A DNA stretch of 64,000 nucleotides from Gammaproteobacteria bacterium (GTDB lineage Bacteria > Pseudomonadota > Gammaproteobacteria > Pseudomonadales > Pseudohongiellaceae), in contig JAWKZW010000001.1 of the NCBI GenBank assembly GCA_041395725.1, forward strand, positions 3,354,501 to 3,418,500. Direction: 5' to 3'. Below, one piece after another: positions 51,983 to 59,443 of the stretch; within the stretch, counting starts at the first letter, position 1; each line of letters begins with the position of its first letter. The notes beneath the pieces are model-generated. The model had not been told where the DNA came from and made no database searches. It was given only the letters and a program-made list of their open reading frames with translations. Both the position numbers and the translations under genes were made by a program.

Positions 51983-52432
51983 TATGCGCCTAACCTTATG
52001 ATAAATAATCAGTAATTAGGATATTTCTCCAGAGTGGCAAGCCAGGCTCGCGGCGCTGCTCCGGGGCGGCGCCGGCGTTGGGGGCCGAGTCGAAGCTGAC
52101 GGTCGGGCCCCCGAAGCCGATGGCATCCATTCATTCCCAGTGAACGGTTACACGAGGGATAAGAAAACACAGTTGGGAGATTTTTTCCATAGCGCCAGTC
52201 TTCCTCAGCTCCGTCTTCAGCTTTTCTGGATATTTTCTTCCGCCTTTATTCAGGACTCTCAAATTGAACCTGGCTAATCTGCTTCCCATGTCCTTGGTAC
52301 GCCTCCAGACAGCAGGTAATCCTGTCGGCGACCGGCAGTGGTATTGCCGATGCTGACTCAGGTCTTCAATGGCGGGGGTCTTCGCAGAGGTACCGGGGCT
52401 CGGTTAATTGTGAATAGACGAAGGAGAAGAGT
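51983..52432. other. Intergenic stretch before the Do-type protease
   Basis: No gene is supported in these 450 bases. GGGGCC near 52080 and GGCCCCC near 52110 could pair. GGGGCTCGGTTAATT (near 52398) resembles a single end of the repeat family. The protease promoter should lie in this stretch, but I see no clear -35/-10 pair or sigma-E type site. Confidence 0.4.
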
Positions 52433-53860
52433 ATGAGCACCAGACAGATTTTCAGTCGCTGTATCGTTGCGCTTGCCCTGGTGGCGGTGGCCGCCTGGCT
52501 GTCCATGGCCAGCGCGCTGGGTTCGCCAGCGTCGGCAACCGGCAGCAGCTCGCTTGCGCCCATGCTGAAAGAGGTAACGCCGGCCGTGGTGAGTATCAGG
52601 GTGACGGAAGCGGTTGGGCAGAATCTACGCGCGCCTTTGCCAGGTCAGTTCCCTGAGTCAATGCGGCGCTACTTTGATTTCGGCGACCGGGAGCCTGACG
52701 GCCGGTTGCTGATTCCGGAACAGGAAAGCAGGCCGAGGCGACAGGGCGCCGGGTCAGGGGTCATTGTCGATGCCGGACAGGGGTTCATTATTACCAATCA
52801 GCACGTAGTTGCCGACGCGGACTCGATCAGCGTGACCCTGGCGGATGGACGCAATTTTGAGGCGGTTCTGGTCGGCCATGACCAGAAGACCGATATTGCG
52901 CTGTTACAGATTCAGGCATCCAACCTGAAGGCACTGCAATTCGCGGACAGTGACAAGGCCGAAGTAGGGGACTTTGTGGTCGCCATTGGTAACCCGTTTG
53001 GTCTGGGCCAGACAGTTACATCCGGTATCATCAGCGCGCTTGGCAGGGCGGGCCTGGACAACGGAAACTATGAAGACTTTATCCAGACCGACGCGGCGAT
53101 CAACAGGGGCAATTCCGGTGGTGCACTGGTAGATATGGAAGGTCGGTTACTGGGAATCAATACTGCGATTATCAGCGCCAATGGTGGTGGCAGCGATGGT
53201 ATCGGTTTTGCGGTGCCCGCTAATATGGTTGCTGCGGTCGTCCATTTACTGGAGCAGGATGGCGAGGTGCGGCGTGGCATGCTGGGGGTACAGATCAGCG
53301 ATGTGTCGCCGGAAATCGTTGCGGCCCTGAAGCTGGGTACCCAGCGAGGGGCGCTGGTTGCCGGCGTGCTGGCCGACAGCGCGGCGGAGGCGGCGGGCAT
53401 CGAAGTCTATGATGTGATAGTCCGCGTTAACGGCAAGGAGGTTGAAAATGGCCGCGATGTCCGCAACCGGATAGGTCTGATCCGACGCGGAGAAGCTGTG
53501 CAACTGGGTATAGTGCGCGGTGGTGAGGCGCTGAATCTGACCGCTACCATCGCTGGCGACGAGGGAGTCGTGGCCGCGGCCAGCCGCGAGCCCGGCATTG
53601 ACAGATTCGCCGGTGCAACTCTGCGGGACGCCATGGGCACGGCCAGCCAGCCGCAAATGGATGGCGTAGCTGTGGTTGGTGTGGATCCTGACAGTCGATC
53701 CTGGCAAGCGGGCTTGCGAGAAGGCGACATAATCATCGAGCTGAACCGTGAGGCTATCGCGGATCTGCAACAATTCAGGCAGGAACTGGCTGCCGCCGGC
53801 AGGCTGGTGGCACTGACCGTATGGCGGGAGCATCGCCGGTTGCTGGTGCTGGTTTCATGA
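52433..53860 (+). CDS. Do-type periplasmic serine protease (DegP/DegQ/MucD family)
   Basis: The 475-residue protein degrades or refolds damaged envelope proteins. A signal peptide (CIVALALVAVAAWLSMASAL, then GSPAS) is followed by a trypsin-like domain with the triad His in ITNQHVVADAD, Asp in KTDIALLQIQAS and Ser in RGNSGGALVDMEG, and by two PDZ domains (about 270-360 and 385-470). The second ends EHRRLLVLVS. Its size and two PDZ domains match DegQ/MucD rather than the one-PDZ DegS. AAGGAGAAG precedes the ATG. No rseAB or sigma-E gene lies next to it. Confidence 0.94.
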   Translation: MSTRQIFSRCIVALALVAVAAWLSMASALGSPASATGSSSLAPMLKEVTPAVVSIRVTEAVGQNLRAPLPGQFPESMRRYFDFGDREPDGRLLIPEQESRPRRQGAGSGVIVDAGQGFIITNQHVVADADSISVTLADGRNFEAVLVGHDQKTDIALLQIQASNLKALQFADSDKAEVGDFVVAIGNPFGLGQTVTSGIISALGRAGLDNGNYEDFIQTDAAINRGNSGGALVDMEGRLLGINTAIISANGGGSDGIGFAVPANMVAAVVHLLEQDGEVRRGMLGVQISDVSPEIVAALKLGTQRGALVAGVLADSAAEAAGIEVYDVIVRVNGKEVENGRDVRNRIGLIRRGEAVQLGIVRGGEALNLTATIAGDEGVVAAASREPGIDRFAGATLRDAMGTASQPQMDGVAVVGVDPDSRSWQAGLREGDIIIELNREAIADLQQFRQELAAAGRLVALTVWREHRRLLVLVS

Positions 53861-53925
53861 GCCATTGACGCCTCCCTGATACGGTGACTATGGGGCTGTG
53901 CCTGCTGCAGCAATTCTTCGAAGCA

Positions 53926-53961
53926 CCGGCCTGGTGATTTCATCCCGGGCCGGCTTTTTTC
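53926..53961 (+). terminator. Terminator of the protease gene
   Basis: CCGGCC (53926-53931) pairs with GGCCGG (53948-53953), followed by CTTTTTT. It lies 65 bp after the stop. Confidence 0.75.
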
Positions 53962-54318
53962 GATTCACCTCTCACCTCTCATCTCACACAGTTTAGCGCC
54001 TGCCTCTGGTTGTGATTCCTGATGCGATCCAGACTCCTGTGAAGTGCGGTTGCAACCTGTCGTGCAAATTCCTTGCGCAGCCCATCCCGGCATCGGCGGG
54101 TCTGGCTACCGGCACATGTCGGCCGGGGTACCGCGCAACCTGGTCTGAGATTTCTTTCCAGTAAATTTCGGTCCCTTCTCAATTCGTTTGAGCGAGGGTC
54201 GCGGGCTTTGTTACAGCGACTGCGGCGTGTATCATTGAGCCGCTTTTTATTGCACGGCAAAGACTATGGCCGTGCAGGGACCATCGACGATCAAGCGGGT
54301 AAGCACAACTTGAGGTTT
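53962..54318. other. Intergenic stretch before the beta-lactamase-fold gene
   Basis: No convincing gene. The rightward frame of the next gene is open back to 54073 but lacks coding character there, and a leftward 93-codon frame (53979-54260) is Arg/Cys-rich without a ribosome site. Confidence 0.4.
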
Positions 54319-55494
54319 ATGAAATTCGGATCGCTATCGTCGGGAGTCGCGCTGCTGGCCACCTTGCTGTTTTTTTTATCAGCAACGCTTAATGCGCAGC
54401 AGGAGCCCTACCAGCTTTACCTCGAAGACTCCGTTACCGATGCTGAACAGCGACCGGACCTGGATGGATTTCTGCTGTGGCTGAGTCAACAGATTGCCGA
54501 GCAGAATCTACCAGGAGCTGCCGTGGCCCTGGTATCCAGGGAGCGGACGCTTGACATTCAGACCTGGGGCGAGCGCAGTGCCGACGATCATCTGCCTATT
54601 ACTGAACAGTCCCTGTTCCGGATTGCGTCAGTATCCAAAACCTTTGCCGGCACAGTGGCATCCCTGGTCGTCGGCGCGAACCCGCAGGCCTGGGAGGCGC
54701 CGATTACGGACGTGCTCCCACAGTTGCAGATTGGTACCGGAAGTGCCTCCCGCGCTATCACGTTAAGAAACATTGTAAGCCATACCACCGGCCTGATGCC
54801 CCATGCCTATTCGAACATGCTGGATGCTGGCGTAGTCTATGAAAGCATCCTGGAAAAATTTCACGAAATTCCCACTGTGTGTCCGCCAGGTCGGTGCTAT
54901 GGTTATCAGAACGTAGTGTTTTCTCTTATTGCTGACGTCGTAGAGATAGCGACCTTGAAAAGCTATGAAGAGTACCTCAGCGAGGAGCTCTTCAGACCCC
55001 TGGGTATGGAACATGCGTCTACTGGCCTGGAAAGTTTCGTCGGCAGTTCCGATGCCACCACACCGCATCGACTGGTGCGCGGCACCTGGCGGAGCACAAC
55101 CCACAATCCGGCCTACTACAGCGTTACACCGGCGGCGGGAATCAACGCCAGTGTGGTGGACATGGCAATCTGGGCTCGTGCCAATCTGGGTGGATTTCCC
55201 GCTGTATTGTCCGAGTCATTCCTGCGACAGCAGCACGAGCCGGTGGTGGAGACGCCGCGCGGCAATTATTTCAATCGCTGGCCGGGGCTGGAGAAAGCCT
55301 ATTATGCACTTGGTTGGCGGGTCTTCGATTACCGGGGGCTGCGCATCGTGCATCACGGTGGCGGTGTGAGGGGCTTTCGTTCAGAGGTGGCACTGGTGCC
55401 GGAACGAGATCTCGGGCTGGTGGTACTGTTCAATGCCGAAACCAAATTGGCCAATGATGTAGTGCCGGCGTTCCTGGATTCGCTTTTAAAATAA
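54319..55494 (+). CDS. Serine hydrolase of the beta-lactamase/EstB family
   Basis: A 391-residue exported protein with a class C beta-lactamase fold. The signal peptide (SSGVALLATLLFFLSATLNA) starts from ATG 54319, five bases after GAGG. The catalytic SxxK motif is SVSK in RIASVSKTFAG, the Tyr motif is YQN in CYGYQNVVFSL, and HHGGGVRGFRSE stands for the KTG box with HxG, as in esterases and D-aminopeptidases. The HxG form suggests an esterase or peptidase more than a true AmpC. A repeat element follows six bases after the stop. The substrate is unknown. Confidence 0.88.
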   Translation: MKFGSLSSGVALLATLLFFLSATLNAQQEPYQLYLEDSVTDAEQRPDLDGFLLWLSQQIAEQNLPGAAVALVSRERTLDIQTWGERSADDHLPITEQSLFRIASVSKTFAGTVASLVVGANPQAWEAPITDVLPQLQIGTGSASRAITLRNIVSHTTGLMPHAYSNMLDAGVVYESILEKFHEIPTVCPPGRCYGYQNVVFSLIADVVEIATLKSYEEYLSEELFRPLGMEHASTGLESFVGSSDATTPHRLVRGTWRSTTHNPAYYSVTPAAGINASVVDMAIWARANLGGFPAVLSESFLRQQHEPVVETPRGNYFNRWPGLEKAYYALGWRVFDYRGLRIVHHGGGVRGFRSEVALVPERDLGLVVLFNAETKLANDVVPAFLDSLLK

Positions 55495-55499
55495 CTTAT

Positions 55500-55641
55500 G
55501 GATCTTCTGATTAATTACCGCAACGCTCTGGCCCTCAGACAACCCCGCTGGCAGGGGAGTGATTATTCCTCTGCGCACGACGCCTCGCAGCTGCGCCCGA
55601 CAGCCCTCGCAGCCGATTGCGGAAATCAATCAGAGGCTCTT
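55500..55641 (+). mobile_element. MITE-like element C (142 bp, internal-deletion copy)
   Basis: Left end GGATCTTCTGATTAATTACC and then GCAACGCTCTGGCC; right end on the other strand AGAGCCTCTGATTGATTTCC. The interior is as in element B at both sides, but about 105 bp are missing between CGCTGGCA and GGGGAGTG. The junction falls where B has two direct copies of CTGGCAAGG. It lies between the hydrolase and nfsA and ends 35 bp before the nfsA start. Confidence 0.8.
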
Positions 55642-55676
55642 TATTTTTCACCCAGAGATTCCGGAGAAAGCACACT

Positions 55677-56414
55677 ATGAGCTCGGTAATAGAATTGTTG
55701 AAGTCCCATCGCAGCATTCGAAAGTTTACGTCGCAGCCGATCGAGGAAACTCTTTTTCGGCAATTAATTGAAGCCGGGCAGGCTGCCGCCACATCCAGCT
55801 TTTTGCAGGGCAGCACGGTAATCCGGGTGCGAGAATCTGCAGCGCGGTCACAGCTGGCCCGCCTGGCGGGCAACCAGCCTTATGTGGAATCAGCGGCCGA
55901 GTTCCTGGTTTTTTGTGCCGACCTGAAACGGGCAGGTAACTACTGCCATCAATACGGTAAACCCTTTGAGGGCGACTATACCGAACATTTCATAATTGCG
56001 ACTGTGGATGCGTCCCTGATGGCACAAAGCCTGGTGACGGCGGCCGAATCGGTAGGGCTGGGAATCTGCTATATCGGTGGTATCAGGAATAACCCTCGAG
56101 AAGTCAGCGATCTGCTGCAACTACCCCGCGGCGTCTATCCCGTATTCGGTCTGTGTCTCGGCTATCCCGATCAGAATCCTGAGGTAAAACCGCGCCTGCC
56201 GCAGTCGGTGATCGTGAAAGAAGATGTTTATAACGAGGTCGGAGATGCTGAAGCAATAGCTGATTATGACGAGACGGTACGGGAGTACTATCGGACCCGC
56301 ACTGGCGGTGGTCATGGTATAAGCTGGAGCGAGCAGGTCGCGACCCTGTTGTCTGAAAAGTCACGACCGCATATGAAAGCATTTCTTGCCGAACAGGGTT
56401 TTGAGTTCCGTTAA
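55677..56414 (+). CDS. nfsA: Oxygen-insensitive NADPH nitroreductase NfsA-type
   Basis: A 245-residue FMN enzyme that reduces nitroaromatics and quinones by two-electron steps. Family motifs: SHRSIRKFTSQPIEE at the N-terminus (Arg residues bind FMN phosphate), AAATSSFLQGSTVIRV, AESVGLGICYIGGIRNNP and VFGLCLGYPDQ, then KPRLPQSVIVKEDVYN. The length and the YREYYRTR-like tail (REYYRTRTGG) match NfsA better than NfsB. I start it at ATG 55677 after GGAG. The frame upstream runs into element C. It converges with the thioesterase gene, 7 bp between stops. Confidence 0.92.
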   Translation: MSSVIELLKSHRSIRKFTSQPIEETLFRQLIEAGQAAATSSFLQGSTVIRVRESAARSQLARLAGNQPYVESAAEFLVFCADLKRAGNYCHQYGKPFEGDYTEHFIIATVDASLMAQSLVTAAESVGLGICYIGGIRNNPREVSDLLQLPRGVYPVFGLCLGYPDQNPEVKPRLPQSVIVKEDVYNEVGDAEAIADYDETVREYYRTRTGGGHGISWSEQVATLLSEKSRPHMKAFLAEQGFEFR

Positions 56415-56421
56415 CCACCCA

Positions 56422-57237
56422 TCAGGCTGGTTTGTGGACCCGCTGGTCGAAGTAAACCATGCATTGGCGGGACAGGGCGCAGAGATCTCCTTGTTCCGTG
56501 AACAATTTCCCGGACTGCTGGGTATAGCCGTGCGCGGCATGATCTATCTGGTAGTCAAGATAGAACCAGTCGTCGCTGATTGACTCCGGTTCTTTGACAA
56601 ACTCCAGAGACCAGGTGAGCGAACTTGCCGGCACCCCGGGCTCCGTGTAGTGAGAGAGGATTACCGGAGGGGGAATATCCGCCAGGGCGATGATTTTCTC
56701 GATAGGAAAATCTCTCATGTCGCTGCGGTGTCGGGCCCAGATTCCCAGTCGATGGTCTTTTTCACCACTGAATGGAATGCCGCCACCGGTCCATGCACCC
56801 TCAAAATAGCGCAGAAAAGGCGGGGCAGTGGTATTACGCTGGAACCCCCGCTGCAGGTCCCGCGGTTCTGGATTGAAGGCCGGTGCCGCAGGCACTGTCA
56901 GGGAGTTTCGCGAGTTTCCAAATACTGCCATGATCTGCAGGCATAACTCGCCATTGGACAACAAGTCGGCGGCCAGTTGCGTGACATTTTTACCTTGACG
57001 CTGGACCCTGGGTACCACGACCACCTCACCAGGTGGGATCGGGCCGATAAAAGACACCATCAGCGACCGGATAGGCTGCGGCTCCGGGAGTAATTTAGTG
57101 ATTCCGCAGACAGCTATGGCGGTGCTTAAGCCTCCAAATGCAGAGCGACCCTGAGTCCAGGTCGCCGAAAATGATGTCCGGTGCTCGGGATGATTCCTCA
57201 GTTGTTTCAATATTTCAGGTAAGTCTCTGTCCTGCAT
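56422..57237 (-). CDS. Acyl-CoA thioesterase, double hot-dog (TesB-like) family
   Basis: The 271-residue protein has two hot-dog folds. The first has ATWTQGRSAFGGLSTAIAV (the helix with the family's FGG) and SLMVSFIGPIPPGEVVVVPR. The second has FEGAWTGGGIPFSG, then DIPPPVILSHYTEPGVPASS. It ends in GDLCALSRQCMVYFDQR, as in TesB-type proteins with ALSRQxxxYF. It should hydrolyse acyl-CoA in the cytosol. The start is ATG 57237 (MQDRDLPE), since the frame up to 57321 lacks similarity. It diverges from a CopC-like gene, 113 bp away. Confidence 0.88.
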   Translation of the reverse strand: MQDRDLPEILKQLRNHPEHRTSFSATWTQGRSAFGGLSTAIAVCGITKLLPEPQPIRSLMVSFIGPIPPGEVVVVPRVQRQGKNVTQLAADLLSNGELCLQIMAVFGNSRNSLTVPAAPAFNPEPRDLQRGFQRNTTAPPFLRYFEGAWTGGGIPFSGEKDHRLGIWARHRSDMRDFPIEKIIALADIPPPVILSHYTEPGVPASSLTWSLEFVKEPESISDDWFYLDYQIDHAAHGYTQQSGKLFTEQGDLCALSRQCMVYFDQRVHKPA

Positions 57238-57350
57238 AGTAAATACGTCTCTTGGCTTAGAACTTTGAGTGTTTCCGTTGGGGTTAAGAGGCGGTAGAAT
57301 GCACGGAATGCCTGTTTGCACAGCTTACCAGTCTATTGCGGAGTCTTATT

Positions 57351-57947
57351 ATGTTTATGTCCCGGCGCAGAGGTGGAATTTTCCTGCCGACCATTGTGTT
57401 ACTCGCCTGCCTGTCGTTGGGTATGACAACGGCCGATGCGCAGCATCAGGGCCATGACGGGCCTCAATTCGGAGTGAGCGCCACGATTGCCGGTATTGTA
57501 GCAGAAACGGTACCCCTGAATGATGCGGTGCTGGTCAACTCGCCAACTGCGGTGCAGTTACAATTCGATCAGCCCGTGGAACTTGTCAAGCTGGTGATTT
57601 ATGACAACCAGCGTGATTGGGTGGATATCGGATTCCGCTACCGGCCCGGTCCTGGAACCCAATACGCCTGGCCAGTGCCCGCACTGCAACAGGCCGATTA
57701 CTACTCGGTCAGTTGGGCGATTCTGGATGCCCGTGACCGTCTGGTAAAAGGCAGCTTCAGTTTTGCCTTCGGTCCGGGCGCGGAAACCCCTTCGCTGGTG
57801 ATGGCCCGTGAAATGATGCACGCGGAGCATCAGGGCATGCCCGATCTGAATGGTCTGCAGCCCGAGCCCGGAGGTATCCGGTTCAGCGACGCCCCCGATC
57901 CTAACTTTGAGCCACCCTTTGCCCCGGTATTGGGGCAGCCTCGCTAG
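57351..57947 (+). CDS. CopC-like secreted protein
   Basis: A 198-residue exported protein with a CopC-type domain. The signal peptide (FLPTIVLLACLSLGMTTADA) leads to a His-containing mature start (QHQGHDGPQFGVSATIAG). The barrel holds LVNSPTAVQLQFDQPVELVK, LVIYDNQRDWVDIGFRYRPG and YYSVSWAILDARDRLVKGSF. An extra Pro-rich C-terminal tail of about 50 residues follows. GGAG lies seven bases before ATG 57351. The histidine and methionine content (EMMHAEHQGM) suggests copper binding. It is a distant paralogue of copC at 49589 and has no copD partner here. Confidence 0.82.
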   Translation: MFMSRRRGGIFLPTIVLLACLSLGMTTADAQHQGHDGPQFGVSATIAGIVAETVPLNDAVLVNSPTAVQLQFDQPVELVKLVIYDNQRDWVDIGFRYRPGPGTQYAWPVPALQQADYYSVSWAILDARDRLVKGSFSFAFGPGAETPSLVMAREMMHAEHQGMPDLNGLQPEPGGIRFSDAPDPNFEPPFAPVLGQPR

Positions 57948-57960
57948 GCGTTATCAACAG

Positions 57961-58009
57961 GCACACAAAAAACCCGATGAAGCTGAATTCATCGGGCTTT
58001 TTTGTGTGC
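57961..58009. terminator. Bidirectional terminator
   Basis: GCACACAAAAAA and CCCGATGAA face TTCATCGGG and CTTTTTTGTGTGC around a six-base loop. Both strands read as hairpin plus T tract. It ends the CopC-like gene and the leftward decayed gene at 58019. Confidence 0.88.
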
Positions 58010-58018
58010 GTCTGCAGC

Positions 58019-58303
58019 TCAGGGGGTGACGTTTACCGTGATGAACTGATCGTGGTAGAGGCCACCATCATCGGCCCGACCCCATAGTATATAGGTCCCG
58101 GGTTGGTCAAAAGTAATCCGGGTCTCATACAGGCCGTCCTCGGGGATTGGCGGCGGTTGCTACAACCACCCGTAGGCAGGCCCGATTTGTTGACCCTGCC
58201 GCTAGGAGTCCTGGGCTGCCAGGCCGGCCGGTAGACAGGCCAGTACCGTTACCAGAAGCCAACCTGCCAGCACCTTGCCGCCGAGATCGTTATTCTTATT
58301 CAT
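58019..58303 (-). pseudogene. Decayed paralogue of the secreted protein at 58335
   Basis: On the - strand an ATG at 58303 starts a good signal peptide (NNDLGGKVLAGWLLVTVLAC and on to LAAQDS), which meets TAG at 58204-58202. The next recognisable part is the C-terminus of the intact neighbour: QPPPIPEDGLYETRITFDQ and GTYILWGRADDGGLYHDQFI, ending TVNVTP and stop at 58019. The codon for the conserved Trp before QPP is TAG. The middle of about 240 residues is missing. The gene is therefore broken by both a large deletion and stop codons. Confidence 0.85.
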
Positions 58304-58334
58304 TATTTTTTCTCTCGGGGTCGTGTATTTTTTA

Positions 58335-59294
58335 TCAGGGTCTGACATTCACCGTTATGTACTGATCATGGTAAAGCCCACCGTCATCTGCTCGCCCCCA
58401 CAATATGTACGTGCCAGGGGTATCAAAAGTGACTTCTGTTTCATAGATACCGTCTTCGGGTACGGCAGGCGGTTGCCACAGAGCACCCCAGGGGGAGTTG
58501 GCGGATGTACGGGTGTCTTCCCACGGCTTCACCTGGGGTGGGTCGAACTCAACCGCATCCTGAATTTCTCCAGCTGCCGGCTCAGGACCTCGATAAACAT
58601 TCCAGGACAGGAACAGCCCATTTCTTTTTCCTACGGTGACGCGACTGGGCGGATTAAGCATTCTTTCAATCAGATCTTCTTCTGTTTCGATGCGTGAACG
58701 ACGTGGCTTGGGAATGCCGTCGTCCTGCACCTGGGCTCGGATCAGCAAGGGTTCGCCGATATTGACCGTTCGTACTGCATCGCCCAGCACCGTCAGTTGC
58801 GGGGCGATATTGGACCGCGATTCGGGACTGCTGGTGCCAGCACCCAATGAACCGGTCTCGGAGGCAATCACCACGTCGTCTATGATGTAATCGGTAGCCA
58901 GGGTTGCGAATGCACGCTTGGTGATGCCGTTGGGGGAGGTGACCTCCCAGACCAGTTCCTGGTCGCCCCAGTCGGCTGGAACCACCACCTCGAAGGTAAA
59001 ACGGTTGCGGCGCGGGAGAAAGTGGGTGGGTTGGCCCCGGTCGGCGTCGCCCGGGGAGAAGAAATTGTTATTGCCTACAGGTATATCGACTTCCTGTTCC
59101 CAGTTCTCGTTGAAATAACCAAAAATGAACGAGAAAGTCCCGTCTTCATTTTCACGCCAGCCCTCGTAGGCTGGTTCAACATGCTGGCCCTGACGATAAG
59201 ATAGCTGGGCATTGACCGTCGGACTTAGCACCAGAGCACTGCAGGACAGCAACAGCAGTAATACGACGCTCTTTAACCGTGCGCTTGGTTTCAT
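58335..59294 (-). CDS. Conserved secreted protein of unknown function
   Basis: The 319-residue product has a signal peptide (LKSVVLLLLLSCSALVLSPT, cut after VNA) and a beta-rich mature part. YEGWRENEDGTFSFIFGYFN and EVDIPVGNNNFFSPGDADRG mark the first domain, NRFTFEVVVPADWGDQELVW the next. The C-terminal end looks like an immunoglobulin/PKD-type strand set (YETEVTFDTPGTYILWGRAD). No catalytic motif is visible. GGAG lies upstream of the ATG. It follows, on the same strand, the cytochrome/copper-monooxygenase gene and precedes a broken copy of itself, so a role in the same periplasmic process is likely. Confidence 0.82.
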   Translation of the reverse strand: MKPSARLKSVVLLLLLSCSALVLSPTVNAQLSYRQGQHVEPAYEGWRENEDGTFSFIFGYFNENWEQEVDIPVGNNNFFSPGDADRGQPTHFLPRRNRFTFEVVVPADWGDQELVWEVTSPNGITKRAFATLATDYIIDDVVIASETGSLGAGTSSPESRSNIAPQLTVLGDAVRTVNIGEPLLIRAQVQDDGIPKPRRSRIETEEDLIERMLNPPSRVTVGKRNGLFLSWNVYRGPEPAAGEIQDAVEFDPPQVKPWEDTRTSANSPWGALWQPPAVPEDGIYETEVTFDTPGTYILWGRADDGGLYHDQYITVNVRP

Positions 59295-59380
59295 TGACTT
59301 CTCTCCTTTTTTCTAGCGTTCTCGATTCCTCGTCGGTGATTAGTTCACCCGAAGACGCTTATTAAAATACTGGCGAAAAA

Positions 59381-59415
59381 AACGCAAGGTCGATGAGTCG
59401 AGCCTTGCGTTTTTT
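59381..59415. terminator. Terminator after the cytochrome/monooxygenase gene
   Basis: AACGCAAGG (59381-59389) pairs with CCTTGCGTT (59403-59411). A-rich bases precede and T-rich bases follow, so it can work on both strands. For the leftward gene that ends at 59444 it is the natural terminator. Confidence 0.8.
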
Positions 59416-59443
59416 GGACTTATTGTGATCGTTAAACGGCAGT

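Noticed and set aside
53979..54260. 93-codon minus-strand frame
   Set aside because: Arg- and Cys-rich, overlaps the terminator region, no ribosome site.
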